This document shows positions 1 through 7,584 of a stretch of DNA of 11,502 nucleotides, in pieces. Numbering within the stretch: the stretch's first letter is position 1; every line of letters starts with the position of its first letter. The position numbers and the translations under genes were made by a program. The notes under the pieces were generated by a model. The model did no database searches and was not told the origin of the DNA. It was given only the letters and a program-made list of their open reading frames with translations. The DNA is from Cruorifilaria tuberocauda (Eukaryota > Nematoda > Chromadorea > Rhabditida > Onchocercidae), in assembly GCA_013365365.1 (NCBI GenBank), contig JABVXU010001038.1:1-11502 (forward strand). The letters run 5' to 3'.

Positions 1-111
1 ATTAAGAATAACTCAATTAATATAACTTAAATTCATTATCGATTAATGAATAAAATGATTAAGAATATAAAACAATCTAATTAAATTAATTAAAATAATT
101 CAATAACTTAC
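1..111 (-). other. Start of intron 3 of the K2P-like gene
   Basis: Minus-strand sequence following the donor of exon 3. It is extremely A+T-rich with stops in every frame and runs off the left edge of the window. Nothing else is visible in it. Confidence 0.6.
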
Positions 112-245
112 TCGGCCAATATTCTGCTGTCCAATTCGGTACGATTATCAATGTAACAAAGTGCCGTAAATGATAAGCTACCAACAACAATATAGCATAT
201 AGCAGCAATTAGCAGAGTGATATGAGGAAGAGCTGTATGATGAAC
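112..245 (-). other. Exon 3 of the K2P-like gene (M1 exon, 134 nt)
   Basis: On the minus strand the acceptor ATATTTCAG ends at 246 and the exon opens at 245 with codon GTT. The frame stays open for 44 codons and ends at the donor GA|GTAAGTT, whose GT lies at 111-110. The other two frames meet stops inside the exon. The exon is clearly richer in G+C than its surroundings. It encodes the whole predicted first membrane helix and the start of the extracellular segment with the N-R-T sequon. The donor matches the consensus almost perfectly. This is the best-supported coding stretch in the window. Confidence 0.8.
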
Positions 246-1721
246 CTGAAATATCAACGTGAACGTGAACCTGAAATATCAACGTAAACCTGAAATGTCA
301 ACGTGAACCTGAAATATCAAGGTGAGTCTGAAATGTCAAGGTGAACATGAATGCTTCTATCTAGGTACTTATCAATCATTTTTAATTGTCATATCAAATT
401 ACTCGAAGGATAATTTAATTTAAATTCAACACTATTATTGAAATTAATACTAAACGTTTCATTTCAATTTTTCTCTACTGAATATTTAATTTCGATTACT
501 CCATGATACTAGTAGAAAATGATATCACTTGATGTTTTCAAGACCATAATATTATAAACTCTATTCTTATTCTAGATAAACTTATACTTATACTTATACA
601 TTAAACTTATACAAACTTATACTTTTGTTATAAACTTTATTCTTTTTCTAGATAAACTTATACTTATACTTATCTTATACATAAACTTATACATTAAACT
701 TATACAAACTTATACTTTTATTATAAACGTTATTCTTTTTCTAGATAAACTTATACTTATACTTACACATAAACTTATACATTAAAATTATACAAACCTA
801 TGCTTTTGTTATAAACTTTATTCTTTTTCTAGATAAACTTGTACTTATACTTATACTTATACTTATACTTATACTTATACTTACACGTATACTTATACAT
901 AAACTTATACATTAAACTGTTATAAACTTATACTTTTGTTATAAACTTTATTCTTTTTCTAGACAAACTTATACTTATACATAACTTATACTTATACATT
1001 AAATCTATACAAATTTATTACTTTTGCATCCTTTCCGTTTAAAAAATAAAAAAAAGCTAAATTAGTCATCTTTTTTTTGTATCATTAAAACTTTACAAAA
1101 CAAAATGTCAGTACCAATTGTCTGGTGAAACCAAGTTGAGCGGAAGTTAATTCGTTTAATCGGCATAAACCGGATCCGGAATCAATACACATTTCACTTT
1201 TTCTACCAATTATTCATTCCATCTTACAACAACTTGCTGAATTTTCATCCTCTTCTGATACTGCAAAAAATCGATAGGAAAAGAAATCTTGATTCATTTA
1301 AATTTTTTCTATTTATTTAAAATTTCAAAAATCTTGAATTTAATTATTTAAACAAAAATTTTATATAAATTCCAAACTTACAAGGTTTTAATTTAATTTA
1401 AAATATAATTTAATATATAATTCAGTACTTAATTTACTTTTATATAACTTATATAATATATAACTTGATATATAATAATTTAATATATAATTTAATTAAT
1501 CCTATTAATTAGATTGATAAAAAGTTTAAATGATAGTGATAGTGATGATAACTGTGATAATTTTAATGATAATAAGTGCAATTAACAACATATTTCACAT
1601 CGATTGGATAAAGTGACGATTAAAATCGTAACGGATCAAAAAAAAAATATATATAACGAAATAATAGTAATACGTCAAAATCACTTACTAAACGTTGCTT
1701 AACGTAATTTACGTGTTTCAT
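112..1721 (-). CDS. N-terminal part of a probable two-pore-domain (TWK/K2P-type) potassium channel, three exons, 3' partial
   Basis: Joining 1721-1689, 1260-1228 and 245-112 on the minus strand gives 66 complete residues plus two bases of the next codon. Residues 1-22 are short and basic (MKHVNYVKQRL, then YQKRMKIQQVV). Residues 23-30 read VHHTALPH. Residues 31-54 are one continuous hydrophobic segment. It is followed by D-N-R-T-E-L-D, with an N-glycosylation sequon at 56-58. In K2P channels a short cytoplasmic tail leads into M1 and then a glycosylated extracellular cap, and the L-P-H entry into M1 and the G-x-x-x-F pattern in M1 suit that family. The pore loop and its selectivity filter would be encoded beyond the left edge, so the family call rests on the M1 region alone. 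Positive-inside topology agrees. Another membrane protein cannot be excluded. All visible junctions are phase 0 except the last donor, which falls two bases into a codon. Confidence 0.6.
242..349 (-). repeat. 19-bp minisatellite carrying five copies of the intron 2 splice acceptor
   Basis: On the plus strand the unit is approximately cctgaaatatcaacgtgaa. CTG (minus-strand CAG) recurs at 246, 271, 290, 309 and 328. The spacings are 25, 19, 19 and 19, and the 25 results from an extra gaacgt. Every copy reads on the minus strand as A(C/T)ATTTCAG|(G/A)(T/C)T, i.e. a full 3' splice site. The copy nearest the exon is the one that gives an open frame. The array decays at about 340-350. It is exact in the core, with only A/G and C/G substitutions between copies, so it is recent. 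Confidence 0.85.
548..1018. repeat. Minisatellite of about 76-130 bp units with nested TTATAC hexamers, in intron 2
   Basis: The block tctagataaacttatacttatac recurs in plus-strand orientation at 571, 647, 740, 829 and 959 (the last as tctagacaaa). Each is followed by a variable number of acttat hexamers, then attaaacttatac and ttttgttataaac. Unit lengths of 76, 93, 89 and 130 differ mainly by hexamer number. The longest pure hexamer run lies at about 842-890. The array fills roughly half of intron 2. Confidence 0.85.
1228..1260 (-). other. Exon 2 of the K2P-like gene (33-nt micro-exon)
   Basis: A textbook nematode-type acceptor, TTTTTTGCAG, ends at 1261. A donor, GTT|GTAAGA, has its GT at 1227-1226. 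Between them are exactly 11 codons (YQKRMKIQQVV). They are in phase 0 at both ends and so join in frame to exon 3. The product is a basic cytoplasmic stretch immediately before M1, as expected for this topology. Without the donor the next in-frame stop comes soon after, so the splice site is needed. The short length limits certainty, but both splice sites and the phase agree. Confidence 0.65.
1261..1688 (-). other. Proposed intron 1 of the K2P-like gene
   Basis: Bounded by the donor at 1688 and the acceptor at 1261. It holds A+T-rich low-complexity sequence: a taatttaatatata-like stretch at about 1390-1500 and a gatagtgatagtgatgataa microsatellite at about 1533-1575. No open frame is present. 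Confidence 0.4.
1689..1721 (-). other. Candidate exon 1 with start codon (33 nt coding)
   Basis: On the minus strand ATG at 1721-1719 opens MKHVNYVKQRL and runs into a consensus donor, TTA|GTAAGTG, with its GT at 1688-1687. The exon ends in phase 0, which matches exon 2. An in-frame TGA lies two codons before the ATG, so the frame cannot extend upstream without splicing, and no acceptor lies in between. The intron to exon 2 would be 428 nt. A chance ATG before a chance donor is quite possible in such sequence. An alternative first exon may lie further upstream, even outside the window. Confidence 0.42.
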
Positions 1722-1783
1722 AAATCAATAACCACATTCCAAATGAAACGATTACTTATCATAAAGTTTTATCAATTCCTTAA

Positions 1784-1801
1784 CTGATAAAATCTTAACT
1801 G
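1784..1801 (-). promoter_or_regulatory. Two candidate trans-splice (spliced-leader) acceptors upstream of exon 1
   Basis: The minus strand carries TATCAG|TTAAG twice, with AG at 1800-1799 and at 1785-1784, 15 nt apart. Each lies about 60-80 nt before the candidate ATG at 1721. In nematodes many mRNAs receive a spliced leader at an unpaired acceptor close upstream of the start. The pyrimidine content ahead of these AGs is only moderate, so this is a suggestion tied to the exon 1 model. Confidence 0.22.
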
Positions 1802-1849
1802 ATATAATTTATAAATTTCAATCAATGCGATATATATGATAATAAAAAT

Positions 1850-2665
1850 TGTAAAATTAGCATAGCAATCAAAAACTGAAAATTCATTTTGTGATCAATT
1901 TCAACGAATCGATAAATATAAGCAATAATTTTAATTAAAAAAAGACAAACAAATAAATAATAAAAATATCAAGCACGAAAAATTATAATGTATTCAATTA
2001 CAAAATTTTAAATTTAAAATTGAAAAAAAATTTTTGAAAATTCAAAATTAAAAAATCCGAAATAAAAATCCTGAAATCATCTTTTAAATTAGAGAAATTT
2101 AATATAAATTACGGTTGAGGATAAAAGAAGCAAACAAGAAGAATAAACAATAAAAACTATCAATTTAAAATTCAAAATTAAAGTTTCAGAATCTCATAAA
2201 ATTCAAATGAATCCTAAAATCATCATTTAAATTGATAAAATTAATATATTAAGAATGCAAAAATTCAAAATTCCAAAATCCCAGAAAATTAAAAAGAAAA
2301 ACCTAAAATCATCATTTAAATTAGGAAAACTTAATGTAAATTTGAAAAAATCCCAAAATCATCATTTAAATTGAAAAAATAAATCTGTTAAGAATATAAA
2401 AAATTCAAAAATCCAAAATCTTATAAATTTAAAAAAAAATTAAAATCAAAAAAAACTAAAATTAAAATGAATCCTAAAAGCATCATTCAAATTGGAAAAA
2501 TTAATGTATTAGGAATATAAAAAATTCTCAATTCACCATTCCAAAATCTCATAAAATTACAAAAACCTAGAATCATCATTTAAATCAGGAAAACTTAATA
2601 TAAAATTAAATCCTAAAATCATCCTTTAAATTGGTAAAATTAATAAATTAAGTTTAAGAGCAAAA
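1850..2665. repeat. Dispersed repeat built on an ATCATCATTTAAATT block
   Basis: From about 1850 to 2050 the sequence is plain A-rich DNA. From about 2070 a block of the form cctaaaatcatcatttaaat recurs at roughly 2073, 2212, 2302, 2351, 2470, 2566 and 2608. Two tails alternate: aggaaaacttaatataaa and gataaaattaatatattaag. Irregular spacing and about 10-20 percent divergence suggest an old array that has been partly shuffled. No coding potential is visible. Confidence 0.65.
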
Positions 2666-2910
2666 AAAAAAAAGAAAACAAACAAAAAAACAAAGATTAA
2701 AAATCCAAATCAAAAAATAAAAAAAAAAACAGAATAAAAGAACAAAACTGATAATTTGATTAGAAAAAATTTTTAATCATAATTTTTTTTTTACTCTCAT
2801 TTTATTTTAATTAGTAACTTAATTAGTATAATTGAATAAATAGTTATTTTTTTACTGATTTGATATTTTTCTTTTTTTACTCAAATTGATAAAAGCATTA
2901 ATATAAAAAG
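2660..2910. other. A-rich then T-rich low-complexity stretch
   Basis: A homopurine-like A-rich run (about 2655-2740) gives way to T-rich sequence (about 2775-2880). No gene, repeat unit or signal could be identified here. Confidence 0.5.
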
Positions 2911-2928
2911 CTATATATATATAGCGAA

Positions 2929-3000
2929 ATGGTTAAAACCAAAAGCACTCAAGCTTCTTCCTCCTCTTCTGCTTCTTCCATCAATCCGAAAAATCTATAA
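2929..3000 (+). CDS. Small serine-rich open frame, 23 aa, uncertain
   Basis: ATG at 2929 in the context gcgaaATGG (purine at -3, G at +4) opens MVKTKSTQASSSSSASSINP and ends at TAA 2998-3000. The serine run comes from a pyrimidine tract (about 2951-2979) that breaks the local A+T-rich texture. A ctatatatatatag palindrome lies just upstream. The frame is too short to judge, and on the minus strand the same tract reads as acidic E-rich or basic R/G-rich frames. No family is recognised. It is listed as a possible small ORF or the edge of a longer transcript, most likely non-coding. Confidence 0.12.
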   Translation: MVKTKSTQASSSSSASSINPKNL

Positions 3001-3280
3001 ATTGAACGAAATGGCTTTCTATATTTTTAACTTACTTTCCTACTTTGCTATATTTTTAACAGTTATCCCCCCGAGTAATGGGTACTAATTTAGATAAAAC
3101 TTTGCAAATTTCCATCCATTCTCTCACATTATTTTTAGAACACAGAGCAAAAACTATTGCATTTCACATTGCAAAAAATGAAAAAGAGGAAAAAAAAAGG
3201 GAAAGGAACGAACCTTAAAGTTATTCCTTCAGGCATTTTTTAATATAATCTTTTTACTTTTTTATTTGTAAAAAAATTTT
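3001..3280. other. Non-repetitive A+T-rich spacer
   Basis: Single-copy sequence with one G+C-rich spot, atccccccgag at about 3064-3074, and an A/G-rich run at about 3180-3210. A donor-like GTAAGTT is present on the minus strand at about 3035, but the frames before it are closed. No gene is seen. Confidence 0.5.
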
Positions 3281-3281
3281 T

Positions 3282-4340
3282 CAAACTATTAGATGGGATT
3301 TCTTTGCTCTTTTTATATTTCAGATAAAACGATAAAGCTCAAATTTAAAGATGAAGCTTTAACTAAGATGAAACTGAGATTTTATCTAAAATTTTACTAA
3401 AGATATAGCTATGATTAAAGATGAAGCATGATAATTGATAAAAATTCCTGATAAAATTGATAATTGAAATTCTATAAAGATAATTTACAATTTGGAATGC
3501 TACAACGATAATTAATAATTTATAAAGTAATTTTAAGACTATACTTCTTAACAATAGTTAATATTTTGAAATACTATAACAATAATTAATAATTTGAAAT
3601 AATATAACGACAATTAATGATCTGAAATACCATAACAATAATTAATGATCTGAAACACTATAACAATAGTAACTTGAAATACTGTAACAATAATTAATAA
3701 TTTGGAATACTGTAACGAAGGTTCATAATTTGAAATACTGTAACGTAAATTAATCATTTGAAATAATATAACGGTAATTAATAATTCATGAAATAATTTT
3801 ATAAACTATTAGATAAGATTGATAATAATTTTCCATTTTTTCTATTAAAAAGTGGAAAGATGAAGCTTTAACAATAATTGATAATTTATGAAATTGGAAT
3901 AAAATTGATAATTGAAATACTATAATCATAATTAATAATTTGAAATACTATAACGGTAATTAATAGTCTGTGAAATAATTTTTAAAACTATTAGATGAGA
4001 TCGATAATGATTTTCTTCGCTATTTTCATGGAAAATTTCAGCTAAAAAAAAACAAAATGGGAAGATGATGATGTTATAATGATAATTGATAATTTACGAA
4101 ATTGCAGATAAAATTGATATGTGAAATCCTGTGATCTGATAACTGATAACTTGTGAAATAATTTTAAAATTACTAGATAAGATTGATAATAATTTTAAAG
4201 TTAAAGATAAATTGATAATGATTTTTTATGCTATTCTTTTATTCCAGGTAGAAGAAAAGAGATAAAATAGTGATAAATTTTTGAAATGCTATATCAGTAT
4301 TGATAATTTTACTTTGGGAAAAAATAATTTATGAATAGAT
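3282..4340. repeat. 28-bp minisatellite nested in about 182-bp higher-order units
   Basis: Between about 3480 and 3785 a 28-bp unit, close to gaaatactataacaataatt followed by aataattt, repeats about ten times with variants. A larger unit, with aaactattagat plus gagattgataatgatttt, begins at 3282, 3803, 3985 and about 4167. The last three are spaced 182 bp apart, and the first interval is longer because the 28-bp array expanded inside it. All frames are closed by stops or are repeat translations. Confidence 0.7.
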
Positions 4341-4349
4341 TGATAATGA

Positions 4350-4875
4350 TTACCTTTATTTAGAGTAAGTCTGTTACTATTCCTTTATTTAGAGTAAGAT
4401 AATATCACAGATGATTAGTAATTATAAATAGAGGAAAAGATAATGTTACAGATTTTGAAATGCTATAATGATAATTAATAATTATGAATGGAGTGATATA
4501 GTGATTTTGGATAGTATTACAATTTTTGAAGTGTTATAATATGATTAGTAATTATAAATAGTGATAATAGATGATGATTATAGAGATAGTATTACAATTT
4601 TTGAAGTGTGATAATATGATTAGTAATTATAAATAGATGACGATTATAAACTGATATAATGATTATAGTGATAGTGCTACAGATTTTTGAAATGCTATAA
4701 TGATAATTAATAATTATGAATAGACTGATATAGTGATTTTAGATGGCATTACAGTTTTTGAAGTGTTATAATATGATTAGTAATTATAAATAGTGATAAT
4801 AGATGATGATTATAAACTAATATAATGATTATAGTGATAGTGCCACAGATTTTGAATTATTATTATGATAATTAG
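4350..4875. repeat. Tandem higher-order repeat, 231-bp and 166-bp copies
   Basis: The block acagattttgaaatgctata starts at 4448 and again at 4679 (231 bp apart), with a partial third start at 4845 (166 bp). Each copy contains gtgttataatatgattagta followed by attataaatag. The first full copy has this sub-block twice and the second only once, which explains the 65-bp length difference. A separate 29-bp duplication, cctttatttagagtaag, precedes the array at 4353 and 4382. Confidence 0.75.
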
Positions 4876-4921
4876 AAAATTTTAAAATTGAAAACATATC
4901 AAGTTTACAGGAATTAAAGGA

Positions 4922-5056
4922 ATGTTTGTAATGCATAAGATGAATAATTATGAGATAAGAAGTTCAATCAAAATCAGAAATTTGATTAATAAATTTTCGA
5001 ATGATCATTCAAAAGTGCGTTCGGAGAATCAAAATGAAACTCTATCAATTTTTTAA
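4922..5056 (+). CDS. Unrecognised open frame of 44 aa in a non-repetitive island
   Basis: ATG at 4922 opens MFVMHKMNNYEIRSSIKIRN and continues through LINKFSNDHSKVRSENQNET to TAA at 5054-5056. The frame is hydrophilic with mixed composition, unlike repeat-derived frames nearby. An acceptor-like AAGTTTACAG ends at 4910, twelve bases before the ATG. It could therefore be a spliced-leader gene or a last exon. An open run of this length is not rare by chance in an 11.5-kb window. No family is recognised. Confidence 0.17.
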   Translation: MFVMHKMNNYEIRSSIKIRNLINKFSNDHSKVRSENQNETLSIF

Positions 5057-5310
5057 ATTAATTATTCATACAACTAATTAATTTTCATGTTGAATTGCAA
5101 TGAAATTTTAAATTACAGCATTTGCACGTGTATTAAACATTGAAAAAAAAGTGCAATATTCGAGAAAGTGCAATTTAGGAAAATTTTTAAGAATCATTTC
5201 TGGAAGAATTTACAGTTCTTAAGAATTTACAGTATTTCAGGCATTTTAAATGTTTACATCAAATTTCACAATATAAGCACTTATTTTAAAAAAATTTTTA
5301 ACTACTTTTA
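5057..5310. other. Non-repetitive spacer with short local duplications
   Basis: Contains a CACGTG E-box-like palindrome at about 5125-5130, a doubled aagtgcaat motif (about 5148-5176) and a doubled aagaatttacagt motif (about 5201-5235). No coding frame is visible. Confidence 0.4.
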
Positions 5311-6025
5311 ATATCTTTTAATTAATTACATGATGTTAAATATTGTAATATTTAAATATTTATTTGAAGTATTTCACTTGATATTTTAATATTTAATATA
5401 ATATTTTTTCATTAATTACATGATATAAAATACTGTAATTATTTAAGGTATTGTAATATTGTAATTATTATCTTGTTATTGTAATTATACCGTAATTATC
5501 TTATCTTTGAAGTATATTTAAAGTATTTTACTTAATGTTTAAATATTTAATATTTAATAACTATATATAAAGATACTTCAAACATCTTAAAATCTAATAG
5601 CAAGATTTATATAAAAATACTTTAAGATATCTGAGGTATATTTAGAGTATTTTACTTAATACTTTAGCATTTAATATAATATTTTTTAATTAATTATATG
5701 ATATAAAGTATTGTAATTATTTAAAGTATATTTGAGGTACATTTGAAGTATTTTATTTAGTACTTTAATACTTAATATAATACTTTTTAATTAATTACAT
5801 TATATTCAATATTGTAATTATTTAAGGTATATTTGAAGTATATTTAAAGTATTGTACTTAACATTTAAATATTTAATATGATATTTTTTAATTAATTATA
5901 TGATAGATATTCAATACTGTAATCTTTAAGGTATATTTAGAATACTTTATTTAGTACTTTAATAGTTATTATTTAATAATTATATATAAAAATACTTTAA
6001 GGTATTTAAAATATATTTAAATCTA
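5311..6025. repeat. Array of about 101-bp A+T-rich units
   Basis: The block taatataatattttttaatt with attacatgatataaa recurs at about 5321, 5411, 5689, 5790 and 5891. The last three are 101 bp apart. Each is followed by tactgtaattatttaaggta and one to three tatttgaagta segments. Two tatataaa(a/g)atacttcaa/taa segments (about 5563 and 5978) interrupt the array. G+C is very low throughout and there are no genes. Confidence 0.7.
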
Positions 6026-6097
6026 ATCTGTCAAAATTATCAACAATGCTTCTTAATTAAATAAATCTTACTATTAAAGTAAAAAAGTAACGAAATG

Positions 6098-6660
6098 ATT
6101 AATTTCATAAAGGGTTAATCTCCAAATTTCACATAAAATTCTCTTCCTGAAACAAAATATCGATTCTAATATGGTAACTGATATCTTATCATATCAAATT
6201 TAAATAATAGAATATTCAATTAGGTAATTAAATCAGTCAAAATCACCAAATTAAATATTCCATTATTTAAATTTGATATGATAAGATATCAGTTATTATA
6301 TCAGAAGCGATATTTTGTTTCAGACAGAGAACAATAACTGATATCTTATCATATCAAATTTAAATTATGGAAATGTCAATTAGGTAATTTTGATTATTTT
6401 CATAAATAGTTAATTTCCAAATTTCACGTAAAATTCCCTTCACGAAACAAAATATCGTTTCTGATACGATAGCTGATATCTTATCATATCAAATTTAAAT
6501 TATGGAATATTAAATTAGGTAATTTTGATTACTTTCATAAATAGTTAATTTCCAAATTTTACGTAAAATTCCCTTCGTGAAACAAAATATCGTTTCTGAT
6601 ACGATAGCTGATATCTTATCATATCAAATTTAAATAATAGAATATTGAATTTTGTTATTT
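6098..6660. repeat. 135-bp satellite, three direct copies plus one inverted segment
   Basis: tttcataaa(t/g) starts units at 6103, 6398 and 6533. In each, ctgatatcttatcatatc follows exactly 75 bp later (6178, 6473, 6608). An extra copy of that core is at 6338 and an inverted one at 6269-6292. The 6398 and 6533 copies are nearly identical and 135 bp apart. Each full unit also contains a mini-hairpin, atcgt-ttctgat-acgat. The open frame on the minus strand at 6545-6748 mostly translates this satellite and is not called. Confidence 0.85.
6149..6321. repeat. Inverted repeat with 76-bp arms and 21-bp spacer
   Basis: The left arm 6149-6224 and the right arm 6246-6321 are reverse complements with 7 mismatches in 76 positions, about 91 percent. 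Both begin from the outside with gaaacaaaatatcg. The spacer is 6225-6245. The inversion arose within the 135-bp satellite: the right arm is a satellite segment turned around. A transcript from either strand would fold into a long hairpin. It has no recognisable target-site duplication or transposase, so it need not be a MITE. Confidence 0.85.
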
Positions 6661-6711
6661 TAGAAAAGAGAAAAAAAAAATTTAACAATAAATTGAGAGA
6701 TACTCTCAAAA

Positions 6712-6819
6712 ATGATTTCGTTAGATGGAAAATACGTCGTGGAATCAATTAGTGCTTACTGCATTGTAGTAATTTCATTTTCAAATGACGTGATGTATCC
6801 GATATATAAGCTTGTATAA
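6712..6819 (+). CDS. Open frame of 35 aa overlapping the minus-strand candidate, uncertain
   Basis: ATG at 6712 opens MISLDGKYVVESISAYCIVV and ends ISFSNDVMYPIYKLV, TAA at 6817-6819. The middle is hydrophobic. It overlaps the minus-strand candidate at 6749-6832, so at most one of the two is likely real. There is no clear splice or leader signal, and I prefer the minus-strand reading because of its donor. No family is recognised. Confidence 0.1.
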   Translation: MISLDGKYVVESISAYCIVVISFSNDVMYPIYKLV

Positions 6820-6832
6820 GCTTGCTACTCAT
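6749..6832 (-). CDS. Candidate first coding exon or 27-aa open frame in an island between satellites
   Basis: On the minus strand ATG at 6832 opens MSSKLIQAYISDTSRHLKMK and continues LLQC to a consensus donor, TGCA|GTAAGC, with its GT at 6759-6758. Without splicing the frame stops at TAA 6751-6749 (LLQCSKH). An in-frame TAA lies two codons before the ATG. Composition is balanced and unlike the repeats on both sides. If it is an exon it covers 6760-6832 (73 nt) and ends one base into a codon, which does not fit the phase-0 start of the K2P exon 2. It would therefore need another partner. No family is recognised. Confidence 0.27.
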   Translation of the reverse strand: MSSKLIQAYISDTSRHLKMKLLQCSKH

Positions 6833-6879
6833 CGATTATTTTCTATCAAAAATAGTTTAAACCAGAAATGAAATGAAAT

Positions 6880-7445
6880 GAATTGAAATTAAATTGAAAT
6901 AAAATAAAAATTACAAAATAGAAAATATAAACTTTCAAATATTTGCTATATAAATTCTAAATAACCCAAACTATTCCATTTCTATTCTTTGATATGAGAA
7001 AATTGGAAATGAATTAAATATTTCATAAACTTTCAAATATTTGCTATATAAATTCTGAGTAACCAAACTATTCCATTTCTATTTTTTGATATGAAAAAAT
7101 TGGAAATGAATTAAGTACTTCTATTTCATGCGAGAAAATTGGAAATGAATTAAATATTTCATAAACTTTCAAATATTTGCTATATAAATTCTAAATAACC
7201 AAACTATTCCATTTCTATTCTTTGATATGAGAAAATTGGAAATGAATTAAATATTTCTATTTCCAATCCAGGAGAATTAATACAATTTCTCCACCCAATT
7301 TACCTATTTCCACAAATACTATAAGTACTCTATTTCTATTTCATATGGAAAAATTGGAAATGAATTACATAAGTCTATATTCAATCTAAGAGAATCAATT
7401 TCAATATTTCTATTTCCAGTTCCAGCGAATTAATTAACTATTTTT
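6880..7445. repeat. Array of about 98-bp units rich in gaaaattggaaatgaatt
   Basis: aaactttcaaatatttgcta starts at 6929, 7027 and 7163. Each is followed by tataaattct(a/g)a(a/g)taacc, ctattccatttctatt and gaaaattggaaatgaatt. The second interval is 136 bp because a 38-bp extra wtctatttcatg...gaaaattgg segment is inserted. Degraded fragments of the same motifs continue to about 7445. The array is non-coding. Confidence 0.75.
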
Positions 7446-7584
7446 ATTTTCAGCTTGCATATATTTAATAAAAATGCTCGTAAAACAAAAGAAGCGAACT
7501 CAAAACATTTCCATTTTTTTTTATTGCATGATTCAAAAATTAATTTTTCAAATTAATCGCATGAAAATTTGAATAACAATTTTA

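Noticed and set aside
315..330. Plus-strand CAAG|GTGAGT donor in the 19-bp array
   Set aside because: It is a variant of the repeat, and the gene evidence is all on the opposite strand.
1376..1440. Minus-strand donor CCTT|GTAAGTTT with a possible upstream exon
   Set aside because: All frames before it are closed within a few codons by TAA-rich sequence and no acceptor is near.
3028..3095. Minus-strand donor GGAAA|GTAAGTTA and a G+C-rich patch that might be an exon
   Set aside because: Each frame meets a stop before the donor, so there is no continuous coding path.
3363..3554. Minus-strand open frame of 63 aa rich in I, L, Y and N
   Set aside because: It lies in the 28-bp/182-bp repeat zone, translates A+T-rich repeat sequence and has no supporting signal.
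6149..6321. Classification of the inverted repeat as a MITE or foldback transposon
   Set aside because: No target-site duplication or dispersed copy can be shown from this window, and the arms are satellite units.
6545..6748. Minus-strand open frame of 67 aa
   Set aside because: Most of it is the last copy of the 135-bp satellite; the composition follows the repeat.
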